The position numbers and the translations under genes are program-made. The notes below the pieces were generated by a model. That model was not told the origin of the DNA, ran no database searches, and saw only the letters and a program-made list of their open reading frames with translations. This document shows positions 13,762-23,659 of a DNA stretch of 25,423 nt, in pieces; position 1 is the stretch's first letter, and every line of letters starts with the position of its first letter. The stretch comes from an uncultured Lachnospiraceae bacterium. Lineage in GTDB: Bacteria > Bacillota > Clostridia > Lachnospirales > Lachnospiraceae. Where the stretch lies: contig CAJTRU010000054.1 of assembly GCA_910579085.1 (NCBI GenBank), positions 1 through 25,423 on the forward strand, read 5' to 3'.

Positions 13762-15375
13762 TTAATTTTTCTTAAATTCCAGAAGTTCCAGACCCTCATT
13801 GTCATCCAGTACCATTTTAATCATCCATTCATTTACAAATAAAAGAAGTGGGTGGTCTTTCATATCTTTAACAGCTTTTACATTATTCATGCGTTTAAGC
13901 TTTGTAACATCTGTGGAAGGGTCCCCTACCCAGCGTATAAAACCATAAGGAAGCGTTTCAAGGCGGATTTCACAGCCATATTCATTTTCAAGGCGGTATT
14001 TAAGTACATCAAACTGCAATACGCCAACAACGCCAACAATTATTTCAGACATGCCAGCAGTGTATTCCTGGAATATCTGTATAGCTCCTTCCTGTGCAAT
14101 CTGGGTTATTCCTTTTACAAACTGCTTGCGTTTCATGGAATTAAGCTGTATGACGCGGCAGAAGTGTTCTGGTGCAAATGTAGGTATCCCCTCATATTCA
14201 AACTTCTTGCCAGGAATAGTAACAGTATCACCTATTGAAAATATGCCAGGGTCGAATACACCTATTACGTCACCAGCATATGCTTCAGAAATAACCTGCC
14301 TGTCCTGTGCCATTATCTGCTGTGGCTGTGAAAGTTTAAGCCTGCGCCCGCTTTGTACATGGAATACATCAGAAGAGGCATCAAACCTTCCAGAACATAC
14401 ACGTAAAAATGCAATCCTGTCTCTATGGGCTTTGTTCATATTTGCCTGTATTTTAAATACAAATGCTGAAAATGGTTCTTCTACAGGGTCTATAAGCCCC
14501 TCGTTTGAAAGACGTGGAAGAGGTGTGGAAGTCATTTCCAGGAAATATTTAAGGAATATCCCTACCCCGAATGTATTTAATGCAGAGCCAAAAAATACAG
14601 GTGAGAGTTCTCCTTTACTTACTTTTTCAAGGTCAAGCGGGTCACTTGCACCATCCAGAAGTTCTATTTCCTCCATAAGCTGTGTATATAAATGTTCTGG
14701 GACAATATTTTTAAGTTCTGTATCATCGACAGAATAATCAGTTTCAGCAGCAGACTTTGCACCTCCTGTGGCTACAGCCTCAAATGTGCGGACAGTTTTG
14801 GCTTTTCTGTCATAAATGCCTTTAAACTCCTTGCCTGAACCAATAGGCCAGTTTACAGGGCATGTGCGTATGCCAAGTACAGTTTCAATATCATCAAGCA
14901 GTTCAAAGGAGTCCCTTGCATCCCTGTCCATTTTATTTATAAATGTAAAAATAGGGATATGCCTCATTACACAGACTTTAAAGAGTTTTATAGTCTGTGC
15001 TTCAACACCCTTGGAAGCGTCAATAACCATTACAGCAGAGTCTGCTGCCATTAGTGTGCGGTAAGTATCTTCTGAAAAGTCCTGGTGTCCAGGTGTGTCA
15101 AGTATGTTTATGCAGAAACCATTATAATTAAACTGCAATACAGAAGAAGTTACAGAGATACCACGTTCTTTTTCAATCTCCATCCAGTCAGATACTGCAT
15201 ATTTAGAATTTGCCTTGCCTTTAACAGAACCAGCAGTATTAATCGCGCCGCCAAAAAGCAGGAATTTTTCAGTAAGGGTTGTTTTACCCGCATCGGGATG
15301 TGAAATAATGGCAAAAGTCCTGCGTTTTTCAATTTCTTGTTTAGTATTAATATTTTTAGTATTATTATCAGACAT
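13762..15375 (-). CDS. prfC: Peptide chain release factor 3
   Basis: This 537-aa translational GTPase recycles RF1/RF2 from the ribosome after termination. It has the G1 motif SHPDAGKTT (25-33), the RF3-typical ERGISVTSSV switch segment, DTPGHQDFSEDTYRT near 94-108 and NKMDRDARD near 147. The remaining EF-G-like domains include AFVFKIQANMNKAHRDRIAF and GVVGVLQFDVLKYRLENEY. The length fits the family. It is distinguished from TetM/EF-G by the SHPDAGK loop and the absence of domains IV-V. The start codon follows GGAACGGG, a weak site. A promoter lies at 15442-15471. Confidence 0.97.
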   Translation of the reverse strand: MSDNNTKNINTKQEIEKRRTFAIISHPDAGKTTLTEKFLLFGGAINTAGSVKGKANSKYAVSDWMEIEKERGISVTSSVLQFNYNGFCINILDTPGHQDFSEDTYRTLMAADSAVMVIDASKGVEAQTIKLFKVCVMRHIPIFTFINKMDRDARDSFELLDDIETVLGIRTCPVNWPIGSGKEFKGIYDRKAKTVRTFEAVATGGAKSAAETDYSVDDTELKNIVPEHLYTQLMEEIELLDGASDPLDLEKVSKGELSPVFFGSALNTFGVGIFLKYFLEMTSTPLPRLSNEGLIDPVEEPFSAFVFKIQANMNKAHRDRIAFLRVCSGRFDASSDVFHVQSGRRLKLSQPQQIMAQDRQVISEAYAGDVIGVFDPGIFSIGDTVTIPGKKFEYEGIPTFAPEHFCRVIQLNSMKRKQFVKGITQIAQEGAIQIFQEYTAGMSEIIVGVVGVLQFDVLKYRLENEYGCEIRLETLPYGFIRWVGDPSTDVTKLKRMNNVKAVKDMKDHPLLLFVNEWMIKMVLDDNEGLELLEFKKN

Positions 15376-15441
15376 AATTTTCCCGTTCCTTAATGTAATT
15401 TCTATTACAGCAAACAGATAGAAGATATTTGCTGTACAGGT

Positions 15442-15471
15442 ATTTTAACATATATATGGTAAATAATTCAA
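15442..15471 (-). promoter_or_regulatory. Likely prfC promoter
   Basis: On minus, TTGAAT (15471-15466), 18 bp, then TAAAAT (15447-15442), about 65 bp upstream of the prfC ATG. Both boxes have five of six consensus bases. Confidence 0.5.
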
Positions 15472-15479
15472 TATGCTTT

Positions 15480-16055
15480 TTTACCGTAACTACGTATGTT
15501 TTATAAATTTTCAATTATACCAGAAGCATTGTTATTATGCTTGCCGTCAGAAGGAAACTATTGTTGGAATTGATCCAACTATTGATGCTGCTATAACTCT
15601 GCATATTGAATAGTTAAGAAATAACAGGACACAAAACAGGGACTGGGATTTTTGGCTTCCTTATAATACGCTATTGCCCTATACTACTTTATATCAATAT
15701 TTTTATATTATTTGATTATAACATGCATGTATATAAGCCTCAACTAAATTATAAATACCTGTTTAAATATTTTTTATAAACAGGAACTTCTAATGTTTTT
15801 TAAGATGTGCTGTTATCCTTGCAGTCCAATGCAATGCATATTAAAATTTAATCTAGTTGTAAGGAGTATATCTTAACTTCCGATTAAAAAATTAAATTAT
15901 ATATTAGCCATAATATTTTTTAATATTGGATACATTTTTTATAAAAAGTACTTGCATTTTAAAATTTTCTATTGTATATTGTAAATGTGATTAATTGTAT
16001 TACTGGTATACTAGAAACTAAATAACTAAATTTATATTTATGAAAGGAAGAGAAT
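15480..16055. other. Gene-poor AT-rich stretch
   Basis: No intact gene is seen. A plus frame ending at about 15613 reads RQKETIVGIDPTIDAAITLHIE before its stop and could be the tail of a lost gene, but nothing upstream supports it. CCTGTTTA/TAAACAGG (15758-15765 with 15777-15784) forms an 8-bp hairpin with an 11-base loop and no U-run. The right part holds the promoter at 15952-15980. Confidence 0.4.
15952..15980 (+). promoter_or_regulatory. Promoter of the small secreted protein/ABC cassette
   Basis: TTGCAT (15952-15957), 17 bp, TATATT (15975-15980), about 75 bp upstream of the frameshifted start at 16056. Four of six and five of six consensus bases match. Confidence 0.5.
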
Positions 16056-16470
16056 ATGAAGAAAAAATATTAAAAAAATTTTTACAAATACTGGCGTAGC
16101 ATTAGCTTTAGGAAGTGCTTCAACAGCATATGCAGCTAACACTTTTACCTTTAGTTTTGTAACCAATGTTATAGGTACAACAGAATTTGAGCTTAAGAAA
16201 GGCAATACAACATGCGGCAGCAAGGCATATACATATAAGTATGATACAAATTCTTATGCTAGTTTTATTGGGAATTACCGTATTGATTTAGATGGAAATG
16301 GTGTTTTTGAACCAGATTATACTGGAACATACCATAAAGCTGATGGATATATGTACACAACAGATTATGAGGACATAAAGAAAAATACATACCCTGTAAA
16401 TGTTAATACAAATAGTGACCTGGCACCAAGATGTTTACAAATTAGGGGTAATGGAGAAATTATCCAATAA
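16056..16470 (+). pseudogene. Small secreted protein, frameshifted at codon 3
   Basis: ATG 16056 has a good AAAGGAAGAG site, but its frame stops after five codons. In the +1 frame a complete secreted protein follows: a basic start, then NTGVALALGSASTAYA as the signal core with cleavage before ANTFTFSF, and about 110 mature residues ending GNGEIIQ at stop 16468-16470. With one A fewer in the A6 run at 16062-16067, the two parts join into a perfect 137-aa preprotein beginning MKKNIKKIF. The mature part is rich in Tyr, Thr, Asn and Asp with two Cys. It lies directly before an ABC ATPase/permease pair, as bacteriocin precursors of the lactococcin-972 type do; the sequence itself was not recognised as lactococcin 972. 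Phase variation, inactivation or a sequencing error are all possible. Confidence 0.65.
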
Positions 16471-16653
16471 CAGTGTTTTATTTAAAATACCTGCTATGCA
16501 GGTGACAAATCTTAACGTGGTTATACCAGTTAAGCCTGCCTATGGGATATATGCATGTATTGTTCCAAATAATTTTTGCAGTATCCCGGTTTCTGGTGGA
16601 TAGAAAGGCATATAATTATAATAATAAAGCAATAACCAGGGAGGGATATAATA

Positions 16654-17337
16654 GTGGTAATACCTGATGACATTTTATTATCATGTGATAATATTTCAAA
16701 AACATATGAAAGCAGCAGTATAAGGACAAGGGTACTAAAACAGGTAAGTATCAGTTTTAAAAGTGGCTCTGTTAATTTAATATATGGAAAAAGCGGCAGT
16801 GGGAAAACAACACTTTTAAATATTCTTGCAGGTCTTGATAAAGCATCACAAGGAAATATTTATTATCTTGGGAAAAGGTATGGTTCTATGAATGATTCCC
16901 AATTAGCAAAGCTAAGAGGGTTAAACTTCGGGTTTGTATTCCAGGCTTACCATTTAATCCCACGTATAAATATAGAAGAAAATATTTTATGTCCTTCCTA
17001 TATTAATGGAAAGCAATATGATAAAGAATATTACCAGTTTTTAATAAAAGTTCTTGGAATAGAGAATTTAATAAAGAAGATGCCATATGAACTTTCAGGC
17101 GGGGAACAGCAGCGTGTTGCAATAGCAAGGGCAATGTTATTAAAACCAAAAATTATATTTGCAGATGAGCCTACTGGAAATCTTGATACCGGAAATACAG
17201 AAATAATTACAAATTTATTTGAAAAACTTAATAAAGAATATAACACAACTTTTATTATTGTTACCCATGAAGAAAACCTGATAGAGCATTGTGGACAGGT
17301 AATACGTTTAAAGGATGGTGAGGTTGCCATTGGATAA
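16654..17337 (+). CDS. ABC transporter ATP-binding protein (MacB/lactococcin-972 exporter type)
   Basis: This 227-aa ATPase has Walker A in IYGKSGSGKTT (about 43-53), the Q-loop in FVFQAYHL, the signature LSGGEQQRVAIARAM (about 147-161), Walker B IIFADEPTGNLD and the switch His in IVTHE. The IYGKSGSGKTTLLN style and small size match MacB-like ATPases, including those of the lactococcin-972 export group. It would power the membrane partner encoded next. The start is GTG 16654, with GGAGGG 8 bases upstream. Its 3' end overlaps the permease gene, so both are made together. The substrate is unknown; the small secreted protein upstream is the obvious candidate (inference). Confidence 0.93.
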   Translation: MVIPDDILLSCDNISKTYESSSIRTRVLKQVSISFKSGSVNLIYGKSGSGKTTLLNILAGLDKASQGNIYYLGKRYGSMNDSQLAKLRGLNFGFVFQAYHLIPRINIEENILCPSYINGKQYDKEYYQFLIKVLGIENLIKKMPYELSGGEQQRVAIARAMLLKPKIIFADEPTGNLDTGNTEIITNLFEKLNKEYNTTFIIVTHEENLIEHCGQVIRLKDGEVAIG

Positions 17338-19747
17338 GAAAAGAACAAAATATATAAAACTAGTCCGTATGCTTATATCTAATGATAAAAAGATATTATT
17401 AGTTTCAGTCTTATCATTAATAACCGGGTTTACATTCCTGTTTACAGTTACTTCACTTAGTGGGACTATTATAAGGACGAAACAGGATAATACAGTAAAT
17501 ACATATGGAAAGTTCCTTATGGTACTGCCAGATATTAATAAAAAAGATGAAGAAAATATAAAACTGCAATGCAGCCAGTTTGCATATGAACATTTTGGCA
17601 TAACTGGAAATATAGAATATGCAGATAAAAAAATAACAACAGGGACTATGGAAGAATATATGGGTGAAAATCTTGGTTTCCAGCTAATTAAAGGAAAATG
17701 GCCACATGCTTCAGGACAGATTGTGGTTGAAGAATATCTTTTATATTTATTTGGAATAGAAAATGAAGAATTACCAGTATATGTTTCCCTGCAAAAAGAA
17801 GGAAAACCTGTAAAATATGAAATTACAGGTGCTATTTCAAATTATTCGTATCTCTTATCAACATATTATGGCAGAACACATTTAGAAACAAAGGTATATC
17901 CTTCTATTATTTGCGGACAAGAAAATAACCAGGATATAAAACAATCTTTAGTTATTATGCAAAAAAAGCTGGATTTTAAAAGAGCGGAAAATGATATAAA
18001 TTCTCTTTTGTCTAAAATCCAGTTGGATATTATGTGCATTAATGAAAAATTATATGGATATGGGTACAAAGATAATAAAGATATGATATATGCCAGGGTA
18101 GTATATCTTTTGCTGCTGGATTTTTTGCTTTTGTTAGAACAAACAGTAATTATAAGAACATTTTTATTACGTAATAAAAAAACACTATTTTTATTTGAAG
18201 CACTGGGACTTACACCAAAAGAAAGAAGAAAATTAATATTCTATCTGGTACAGGTGTTTATTTGGCCTTGTTTAATTACGGGATATTTACTGGCAGTATT
18301 AACCGGTTATATATATATTAATAAAACTTTTAAGGAATACAGCCAGTTTTATATGCATGAATTACACTATAATGCTCTGGCAGAGGTAATAATTACAGGA
18401 ATAGTTTTAGCCATTTTATACTTTTTCTATGACAGAATCCGAAAAGAAGCAATTATTATTGGGATTATAAAGGACACTCCAAATAAACAAAAAAAATACA
18501 GATTTAAAAAATTAAATTTTAGCATTATAATTATCCAGACAATCTGTATATTAGCTTCATTTAATTTTATAAATAGCTTCCGTGATGAAACCCAGGATAT
18601 AAATTTTTATTTATGTAGTGAACGTACTACTGTTTCTTATCCATTAAAAGAGTATAATATTGCTGTATATGGAAATAACTTTTTTCCCTTTAATACTTTA
18701 GATATATTTAATGGATATAAAGATAAAACCAGTTTATCTATGGAGGCTGAAACAAAACAAAGTACTATTCTGTTAAATAAAGATAATATAGATTCATATT
18801 TCAGGCAATATTTAAGACAGGATAATGATAAATTAAGACCAGAAGATGAAGCACTATGGGAACAGGTTTCAAATAAGGCAGGACAGTATACAGCAATACC
18901 AGTAAACCAGGTTAAAATAATTGTGCTGCCACAAAAAGACTTCCGTATTTTTTTAAAGAAACATAATATTGATAATCCTGGTTTAGAAAAAAATAAAGAA
19001 AAAGCGTGTGTATTAATGTTACCAGATTATACACAAATCCCATCTAATCCATCTGTAAAGGAAAATGGAATAATACAGCTTGGGGGAATCCAAGGAAATG
19101 AAAAAACTGCAAAATTTTGTATTGAAAACTTCAAAGTAGCATCGCTTTTAAGCTGTGATAGTGAAGAAAACGGCCATATACAGATAATTATAAGTGAGGA
19201 AACTGCCCAAAAAAGTAAAACAGTCTTAGGGTATCATACAATAAATGTTGTAATGAAAAAAGAAACCCCATTATCCATACAAAATGACATTGAACAAAAA
19301 GTTTCACTCTTAATGGCATCAGTACAGGGCGGATTATCAGGATCTTCAGGGTTAAGAAACCACCGTAATAAACTAATGGGAAATTATACCGCTGTCCTGG
19401 GCAATACAATAGCTTTCTTTTGCATAATTGTTATCTGTATTTATATTATTTTTAGTATCTATATTGACTGGGAAAAGCATAGCTATGAATATGGAATATT
19501 ACGCAGTTTTGGAATGGGCAGCCAGGCATTGCAGAACAAATTATTTGCCAGGTATAGTAATGGTATTATAATTGCCTGTATATTTAATATATTTTTGGGA
19601 AGGTTTGCTTTCACAAATGGATTATTAACAAAAAAACAAATATTAGTTTCAGTTGGAATAACAGTTTTAACAACCGGTATTTGCAGGATTTGGATGTTTT
19701 ACTGGAAAAAGAAACAATCCATAAGTTCAATGTTAAATAAAAACTAA
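17315..19747 (+). CDS. Large multi-pass ABC permease (FtsX-like/bacteriocin-associated membrane protein)
   Basis: This 810-aa protein has a first membrane segment at about 27-48, a roughly 200-residue outside domain, a group of four segments (about 258-282, 306-329, 350-372, 397-416), a second outside domain of about 275 residues, and three final segments (about 692-716, 748-765, 776-794). This repeated plan, of a short anchor, a large loop and a membrane bundle, is that of FtsX-like permeases and of the large membrane proteins linked to lactococcin-972 bacteriocins, where they are thought to give export or immunity. ATG 17315 overlaps the ATPase gene by 23 bp; TTG 17330, with GAGG 6 bases upstream, is an equally good start. 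It ends 22 bp from the convergent exporter gene. Confidence 0.85.
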   Translation: MVRLPLDKKRTKYIKLVRMLISNDKKILLVSVLSLITGFTFLFTVTSLSGTIIRTKQDNTVNTYGKFLMVLPDINKKDEENIKLQCSQFAYEHFGITGNIEYADKKITTGTMEEYMGENLGFQLIKGKWPHASGQIVVEEYLLYLFGIENEELPVYVSLQKEGKPVKYEITGAISNYSYLLSTYYGRTHLETKVYPSIICGQENNQDIKQSLVIMQKKLDFKRAENDINSLLSKIQLDIMCINEKLYGYGYKDNKDMIYARVVYLLLLDFLLLLEQTVIIRTFLLRNKKTLFLFEALGLTPKERRKLIFYLVQVFIWPCLITGYLLAVLTGYIYINKTFKEYSQFYMHELHYNALAEVIITGIVLAILYFFYDRIRKEAIIIGIIKDTPNKQKKYRFKKLNFSIIIIQTICILASFNFINSFRDETQDINFYLCSERTTVSYPLKEYNIAVYGNNFFPFNTLDIFNGYKDKTSLSMEAETKQSTILLNKDNIDSYFRQYLRQDNDKLRPEDEALWEQVSNKAGQYTAIPVNQVKIIVLPQKDFRIFLKKHNIDNPGLEKNKEKACVLMLPDYTQIPSNPSVKENGIIQLGGIQGNEKTAKFCIENFKVASLLSCDSEENGHIQIIISEETAQKSKTVLGYHTINVVMKKETPLSIQNDIEQKVSLLMASVQGGLSGSSGLRNHRNKLMGNYTAVLGNTIAFFCIIVICIYIIFSIYIDWEKHSYEYGILRSFGMGSQALQNKLFARYSNGIIIACIFNIFLGRFAFTNGLLTKKQILVSVGITVLTTGICRIWMFYWKKKQSISSMLNKN

Positions 19748-19769
19748 TTTGCTATATGTACCTCACATA

Positions 19770-21683
19770 TTATTTACCTGCTGTGCTATAATACTGTGCT
19801 TGTGCATCCCACAGGCTTTTATACAGCCCGCCTTTTGCAACCAGCTTTTCATGGCTTCCCATTTCTGATATATTTCCATTATCAAATACTAATATATTTT
19901 CACAGAAACGGCAGCTTGACATCCTGTGTGATATATAGATTGCTGTTTTCTGGCTTGTCATTTCATCAAAACGCCCGTATATTTCAAGTTCTGATGCAGG
20001 GTCAAGGGCAGCAGTTGGTTCGTCCATTATAACAACAGGTGCATTCCTGTAGAGTGCCCTTGCAATTGCAATTTTCTGGGCTTCCCCTCCCGAAATTTCC
20101 ACTCCTTCATCTTCCTGTTTATAAATTACTGTTTCAATTCCTTTTTCCATTGCCTGTACACGTTCTGCCATTCCTGCCTGTCCAAGTACATGTAATACAC
20201 GTTCTCTGTCATATTGTGTACTTGCTGCAACATTCTGGGCTATTGGAAGTGAAAAAAGCTGGAAGTCCTGGAATACTACACCAAAAATCTGGCGGTATTC
20301 ATCATAGTCATATTTTCTTATATCAACACCATTAAGCAGTATTTCCCCTTCTGACGGGTCATAAAGCCTTAAAAGCAGCTTTATAAAAGTAGATTTTCCA
20401 GAACCGTTTCTGCCAGCTATTGCCATTTTACGCCCAACTTTTATTTTAGCTGTAATATTTTTTAAAACCATTTCTGTATTGTCTGGATAATGGAATGAAA
20501 CATTTTTAAATTCCAGTTCATAGTCATTATCCAGGCGTTTTTCAACAGGAATAGTCCCCTCGTATTTTTCATTTTCCAGGGATAGGAAAGATATATAATT
20601 GCCTATATACTGGCCCATTATATGCAGTTCATTAAATATCCCTGAAATATCTGACAGACTGTTTGAAAGGGCAGCAAGTGTACCAGCATAAAGCACAATA
20701 CCACCTGTTGAAACAGAGCCATCCGCCGTTTTACCTCCTGTATAAATATAGAATATAAAGAGAAGCAGGTTCATAAGGACTTCTGTTGAAGCAGATAAAA
20801 AAAGTTCTTTGGAAACCATCTTTTTTGTTAATTTTATTAAATTGCCTGCTTCCTGCCTTGCACCGTTTAAAATCATATCTCTCATATTGTAAATACGTTC
20901 CTGCTTGCCAGTCTTATAATTATACAAGAAATTAAAATATGCACCATACCTCCTGTTGCTTGTAATATTTTCTTCAAACGCATCATAGCGCATCTGGTTT
21001 GCTTTTTTGTGTATTAAAAACCGTATAAAAATTGCGGCAGCTGTTATAATTATTACAAAAGGGGAGGTGTGGGAAGAATTAGTAAATTCCATGACACTGT
21101 CTTTGTTTACATGGCTTGTAAACAGGCTGGCAAGAATAACGGAAGCGTAGATTATGGAAATAATATGGTAAATTATTCTGCTTATATTATAGCAGTATGA
21201 GGTAATGCCACCGTTTGTACGTGAACTTGCTTCTGCTTTTTCAATAAAGTCAAGAGTGCCAGTTTTCTCCAAAATCTGGTAATCAAGGACAAGGCATTTT
21301 ACAGATATCCTGTTTAAAACAGACTCATCAATTTCCCGGCGTAGTACAATAAGGTATTTATTTATTATGCACCCTAGAAATGAAATAAAAAATGTTAATG
21401 TAACCATAAACAGTGCCAGCCTGGTTATTTCCTGTTCTGCTCCTTCTGCATTTCCAGGTATTGCAATGGCATCTGTTATGTAATCCAGTATTTTTGCACC
21501 ACAAATAATATTTATATATATTGCGGATGCTGAAAGAATTTGTTCCAGTATAGCCAATGGCAGATAAGTTTTTTTAATGCTGGCAATAAGGCGCAGTATT
21601 TCAAATGCAGATATATTATTCTGGTTTTGTCTGCTTTTATGCCATCTTTTTTTATTTATTCTGGCTCTATTTACATTGTCCAT
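19770..21683 (-). CDS. ABC exporter, fused membrane and ATPase domains (second of pair)
   Basis: This 637-aa protein has an N-terminal six-segment exporter domain (about 40-370) and a C-terminal ATPase domain. Walker A is AGRNGSGKST (about 422-431), the signature ISGGEAQKIAIARAL (about 528), Walker B VVIMDEPTAALDP (about 548) and the switch His in ISHRMS. Exporters of this class move peptides, lipids or drugs outward; the substrate is not evident. ATG 21683 has GGAGG 6 bases upstream and overlaps the preceding exporter gene by 17 bp; longer starts would run far into that gene. The tight overlap suggests a heterodimer. No C39 peptidase domain is present, so it does not cleave leader peptides itself. 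Confidence 0.92.
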   Translation of the reverse strand: MDNVNRARINKKRWHKSRQNQNNISAFEILRLIASIKKTYLPLAILEQILSASAIYINIICGAKILDYITDAIAIPGNAEGAEQEITRLALFMVTLTFFISFLGCIINKYLIVLRREIDESVLNRISVKCLVLDYQILEKTGTLDFIEKAEASSRTNGGITSYCYNISRIIYHIISIIYASVILASLFTSHVNKDSVMEFTNSSHTSPFVIIITAAAIFIRFLIHKKANQMRYDAFEENITSNRRYGAYFNFLYNYKTGKQERIYNMRDMILNGARQEAGNLIKLTKKMVSKELFLSASTEVLMNLLLFIFYIYTGGKTADGSVSTGGIVLYAGTLAALSNSLSDISGIFNELHIMGQYIGNYISFLSLENEKYEGTIPVEKRLDNDYELEFKNVSFHYPDNTEMVLKNITAKIKVGRKMAIAGRNGSGKSTFIKLLLRLYDPSEGEILLNGVDIRKYDYDEYRQIFGVVFQDFQLFSLPIAQNVAASTQYDRERVLHVLGQAGMAERVQAMEKGIETVIYKQEDEGVEISGGEAQKIAIARALYRNAPVVIMDEPTAALDPASELEIYGRFDEMTSQKTAIYISHRMSSCRFCENILVFDNGNISEMGSHEKLVAKGGLYKSLWDAQAQYYSTAGK

Positions 21684-23532
21684 ATGCTTCCTCCATTCCA
21701 TGCAGGCCTTTTTCTGCACCTTCTTCATAATAATGGCTCTGGATTTTATAAATACTGGCATACCTGCCGTTTTGTTTTAAAAGTTCTGTATGGCTGCCCT
21801 CTTCAGCAATCTGCCCGTTTTCCAGGAAAAGTATACGGTCACAAAATCTTGTGCTTGCAAGCCTGTGTGAGATAAATATGCTTGTTTTATTTGTTGTTAT
21901 ATTATTATATTCTTTATATAGTGCATTTTCCGCAATAGGGTCAAGTGCTGCTGTTGGTTCATCCAGTATCATAAGAGGTGCATTTTTGTAGATACATGTA
22001 GCAAGCATAAGTTTCTGTGTCTCACCACCTGAAAGATGTAGCCCGTTTTCATCAAATATATTGGAAATATATGTGTCTTCTTTGTCTGGCAGGCTTTTTA
22101 TTTTATCTGCAAGCCCGGCACGCGAAAGGGCATCCCATAGCCGCTTAAGGTCTGTATGCTCTTTTTCCTGTCCAGATACAATATTTACAATGCGGAATGG
22201 CAGAGGTTCTAAATCCTGGAAAACAACACCTGCCAGTTTAAAATATTCATCTATATCATAATCCTCAATATCTGTCCCATTTACTAAAATCCTGCCGCCA
22301 GAAGGGTGGTAAAAACCACATAAGAGCTTTACAAGGGTAGTTTTTCCGCTGCCGTTTCCGCCAACAAGTGCAATTTTTTCACCTGGTTTTATTTTAAGGT
22401 TTATATGTGATAATATATATTTGCTGCCACTATTGTACCGGAATGAAACATCCTGGAATTCGATTACAGGCGGCTGTTTTAACATACTGTCTGTCACTTT
22501 TATGCCTGTACCATGCCTGAAAGTGTCCTGCATGTCAATTACAGTACGGTAATCACTGACTTGTTTACTGGCTTCTGTAATGTGCATAATACTGTCTGTA
22601 AATCCAAACATCCATGTTGAAAAATTAGATATAACACCAAGCATCAGTGTAAACCCTGATAGTGTTATATTTCCATGCAGTGCCTTGTCTATAAGTATAA
22701 AGTATGCCAGACCGTCACGTATTGCAGTAAAAACTGTATCAGAAGCAACAGGCAGGAAAAAGCGTTTTTCTAATCCTTTCTGCCACTTTTTGCCAGAAGA
22801 GGTATAGAACTCCAGTATATTGCTAAATAAAATTTCCATTCTGTACATTCTTATATCTTTGCCACATACAACATCTGAAGTTTTGCTGCGTAACAGGTTT
22901 GCTTTTCTATGGATTTCTGAGTCTTCTTCCCGGTGCTTTTCCAGGTATTTATGTGCATATTTGTTTCCAGATATATTAAAAGCAAGCATAACTAACAGCA
23001 CAAGAAGTATTTTGTAATCTGCCATGATTATTGCCCCGCCAAATAAAAGCAGGCCTGCAAAATTCCTGGCAAGCAGCGGGAGTTCAATTAATATGCGTTC
23101 TATTCCATTGTTATTAGAGCTGGTTGCTGCATTTGCAAGACCGTTTAATTTATGGCAGGAATTATTCTCCCTGTTGCAATAGTCAGTTGACAGGCTTTTT
23201 TCAATTAATTTTGTAATAAAATAATAACAGCGTACCATAGTCGCTGAATTTAGATAGTAATTTTGTGAAGAAAGCCATATTATACGTGAAAGCATGTATA
23301 ATAATATAATTCCTCCCATTTTTATAATAAAATCCCTGGCAGTTAATTTGTTTTCAAATATATATACTGCACAGGAAGGAATGGCAACCATAATGCTGTA
23401 CTGTGCCACATAAGCAATAACTGAAACTGGCAGCAGTATAGGAGTGCTTTTATAGTGCCTTGTCATTTCACGCAATATAAAGCATATATTTGAAATTATG
23501 TTATAGTGTTTATGCTTCTGTTTATTATCCAT
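21667..23532 (-). CDS. ABC exporter, fused membrane and ATPase domains (first of pair)
   Basis: This 621-aa protein has a six-segment membrane domain (about 30-330) and an ATPase domain with Walker A VGGNGSGKTT (about 389-398), signature LSGGETQKLMLATCI (about 498), Walker B LMILDEPTAALDP (about 518) and ISHRLAS. The signature helix carries TCIY where its partner has ARALY, but both active sites look intact. The start at 23532 follows AAAGGTGG at about 9 bases. It heads a two-gene operon controlled by the weak promoter at 23599-23628 with LytTR sites just upstream, so it is probably induced by the response regulator encoded next door (inference). Confidence 0.92.
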   Translation of the reverse strand: MDNKQKHKHYNIISNICFILREMTRHYKSTPILLPVSVIAYVAQYSIMVAIPSCAVYIFENKLTARDFIIKMGGIILLYMLSRIIWLSSQNYYLNSATMVRCYYFITKLIEKSLSTDYCNRENNSCHKLNGLANAATSSNNNGIERILIELPLLARNFAGLLLFGGAIIMADYKILLVLLVMLAFNISGNKYAHKYLEKHREEDSEIHRKANLLRSKTSDVVCGKDIRMYRMEILFSNILEFYTSSGKKWQKGLEKRFFLPVASDTVFTAIRDGLAYFILIDKALHGNITLSGFTLMLGVISNFSTWMFGFTDSIMHITEASKQVSDYRTVIDMQDTFRHGTGIKVTDSMLKQPPVIEFQDVSFRYNSGSKYILSHINLKIKPGEKIALVGGNGSGKTTLVKLLCGFYHPSGGRILVNGTDIEDYDIDEYFKLAGVVFQDLEPLPFRIVNIVSGQEKEHTDLKRLWDALSRAGLADKIKSLPDKEDTYISNIFDENGLHLSGGETQKLMLATCIYKNAPLMILDEPTAALDPIAENALYKEYNNITTNKTSIFISHRLASTRFCDRILFLENGQIAEEGSHTELLKQNGRYASIYKIQSHYYEEGAEKGLHGMEEAYGQCK

Positions 23533-23598
23533 AAAACTATGCCACCTTTCTTTATATAGAAATACCTTTAGTGCAGGATTTTACCAGAGCGTATTTAA

Positions 23599-23628
23599 AG
23601 TATATCAGATAATATTTGCATACCGCAA
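23599..23628 (-). promoter_or_regulatory. Exporter operon promoter, weak -35
   Basis: On minus, TTGCGG (23628-23623), 18 bp, TATACT (23604-23599). The -10 is good, but the -35 is poor in its second half, and the spacing is one base long. An activator site abuts it, the usual layout for an activator-dependent promoter. Confidence 0.6.
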
Positions 23629-23629
23629 A

Positions 23630-23659
23630 AAAGTTCATGGATGTAAAAAAAACGTTCAT
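23630..23659 (+). promoter_or_regulatory. LytTR-type tandem binding site
   Basis: AAAGTTCAT (23630-23638) and AACGTTCAT (23651-23659) are direct repeats separated by 12 bp, a 21-bp period. Both fit at every position the LytTR consensus [T/A][A/C][C/A]GTTN[A/G][T/G] known from AgrA-like regulators. A third, inverted near-copy (one mismatch) lies at 23682-23690. The pair ends 2 bp from the exporter -35 box. Confidence 0.75.

Noticed and set aside
14051..14737. 228-codon plus-strand frame inside prfC
   Set aside because: It is open only because of the codon pattern of prfC on minus; no start signal or family match.
15758..15784. CCTGTTTA/TAAACAGG hairpin as terminator or riboswitch
   Set aside because: There is no gene end close by, no U-run and no conserved riboswitch core.
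16489..16503. ACCTGC-TAT-GCAGGT hairpin as a terminator
   Set aside because: A 6-bp stem with a 3-base loop and no U-run; too weak to call.
16400..16603. 67-codon frame between the small secreted protein and the ABC ATPase
   Set aside because: It starts inside the secreted protein frame, has no ribosome binding site at its internal ATGs and no signal peptide; it is probably a chance frame, although a second frameshift of the secreted gene cannot be excluded.
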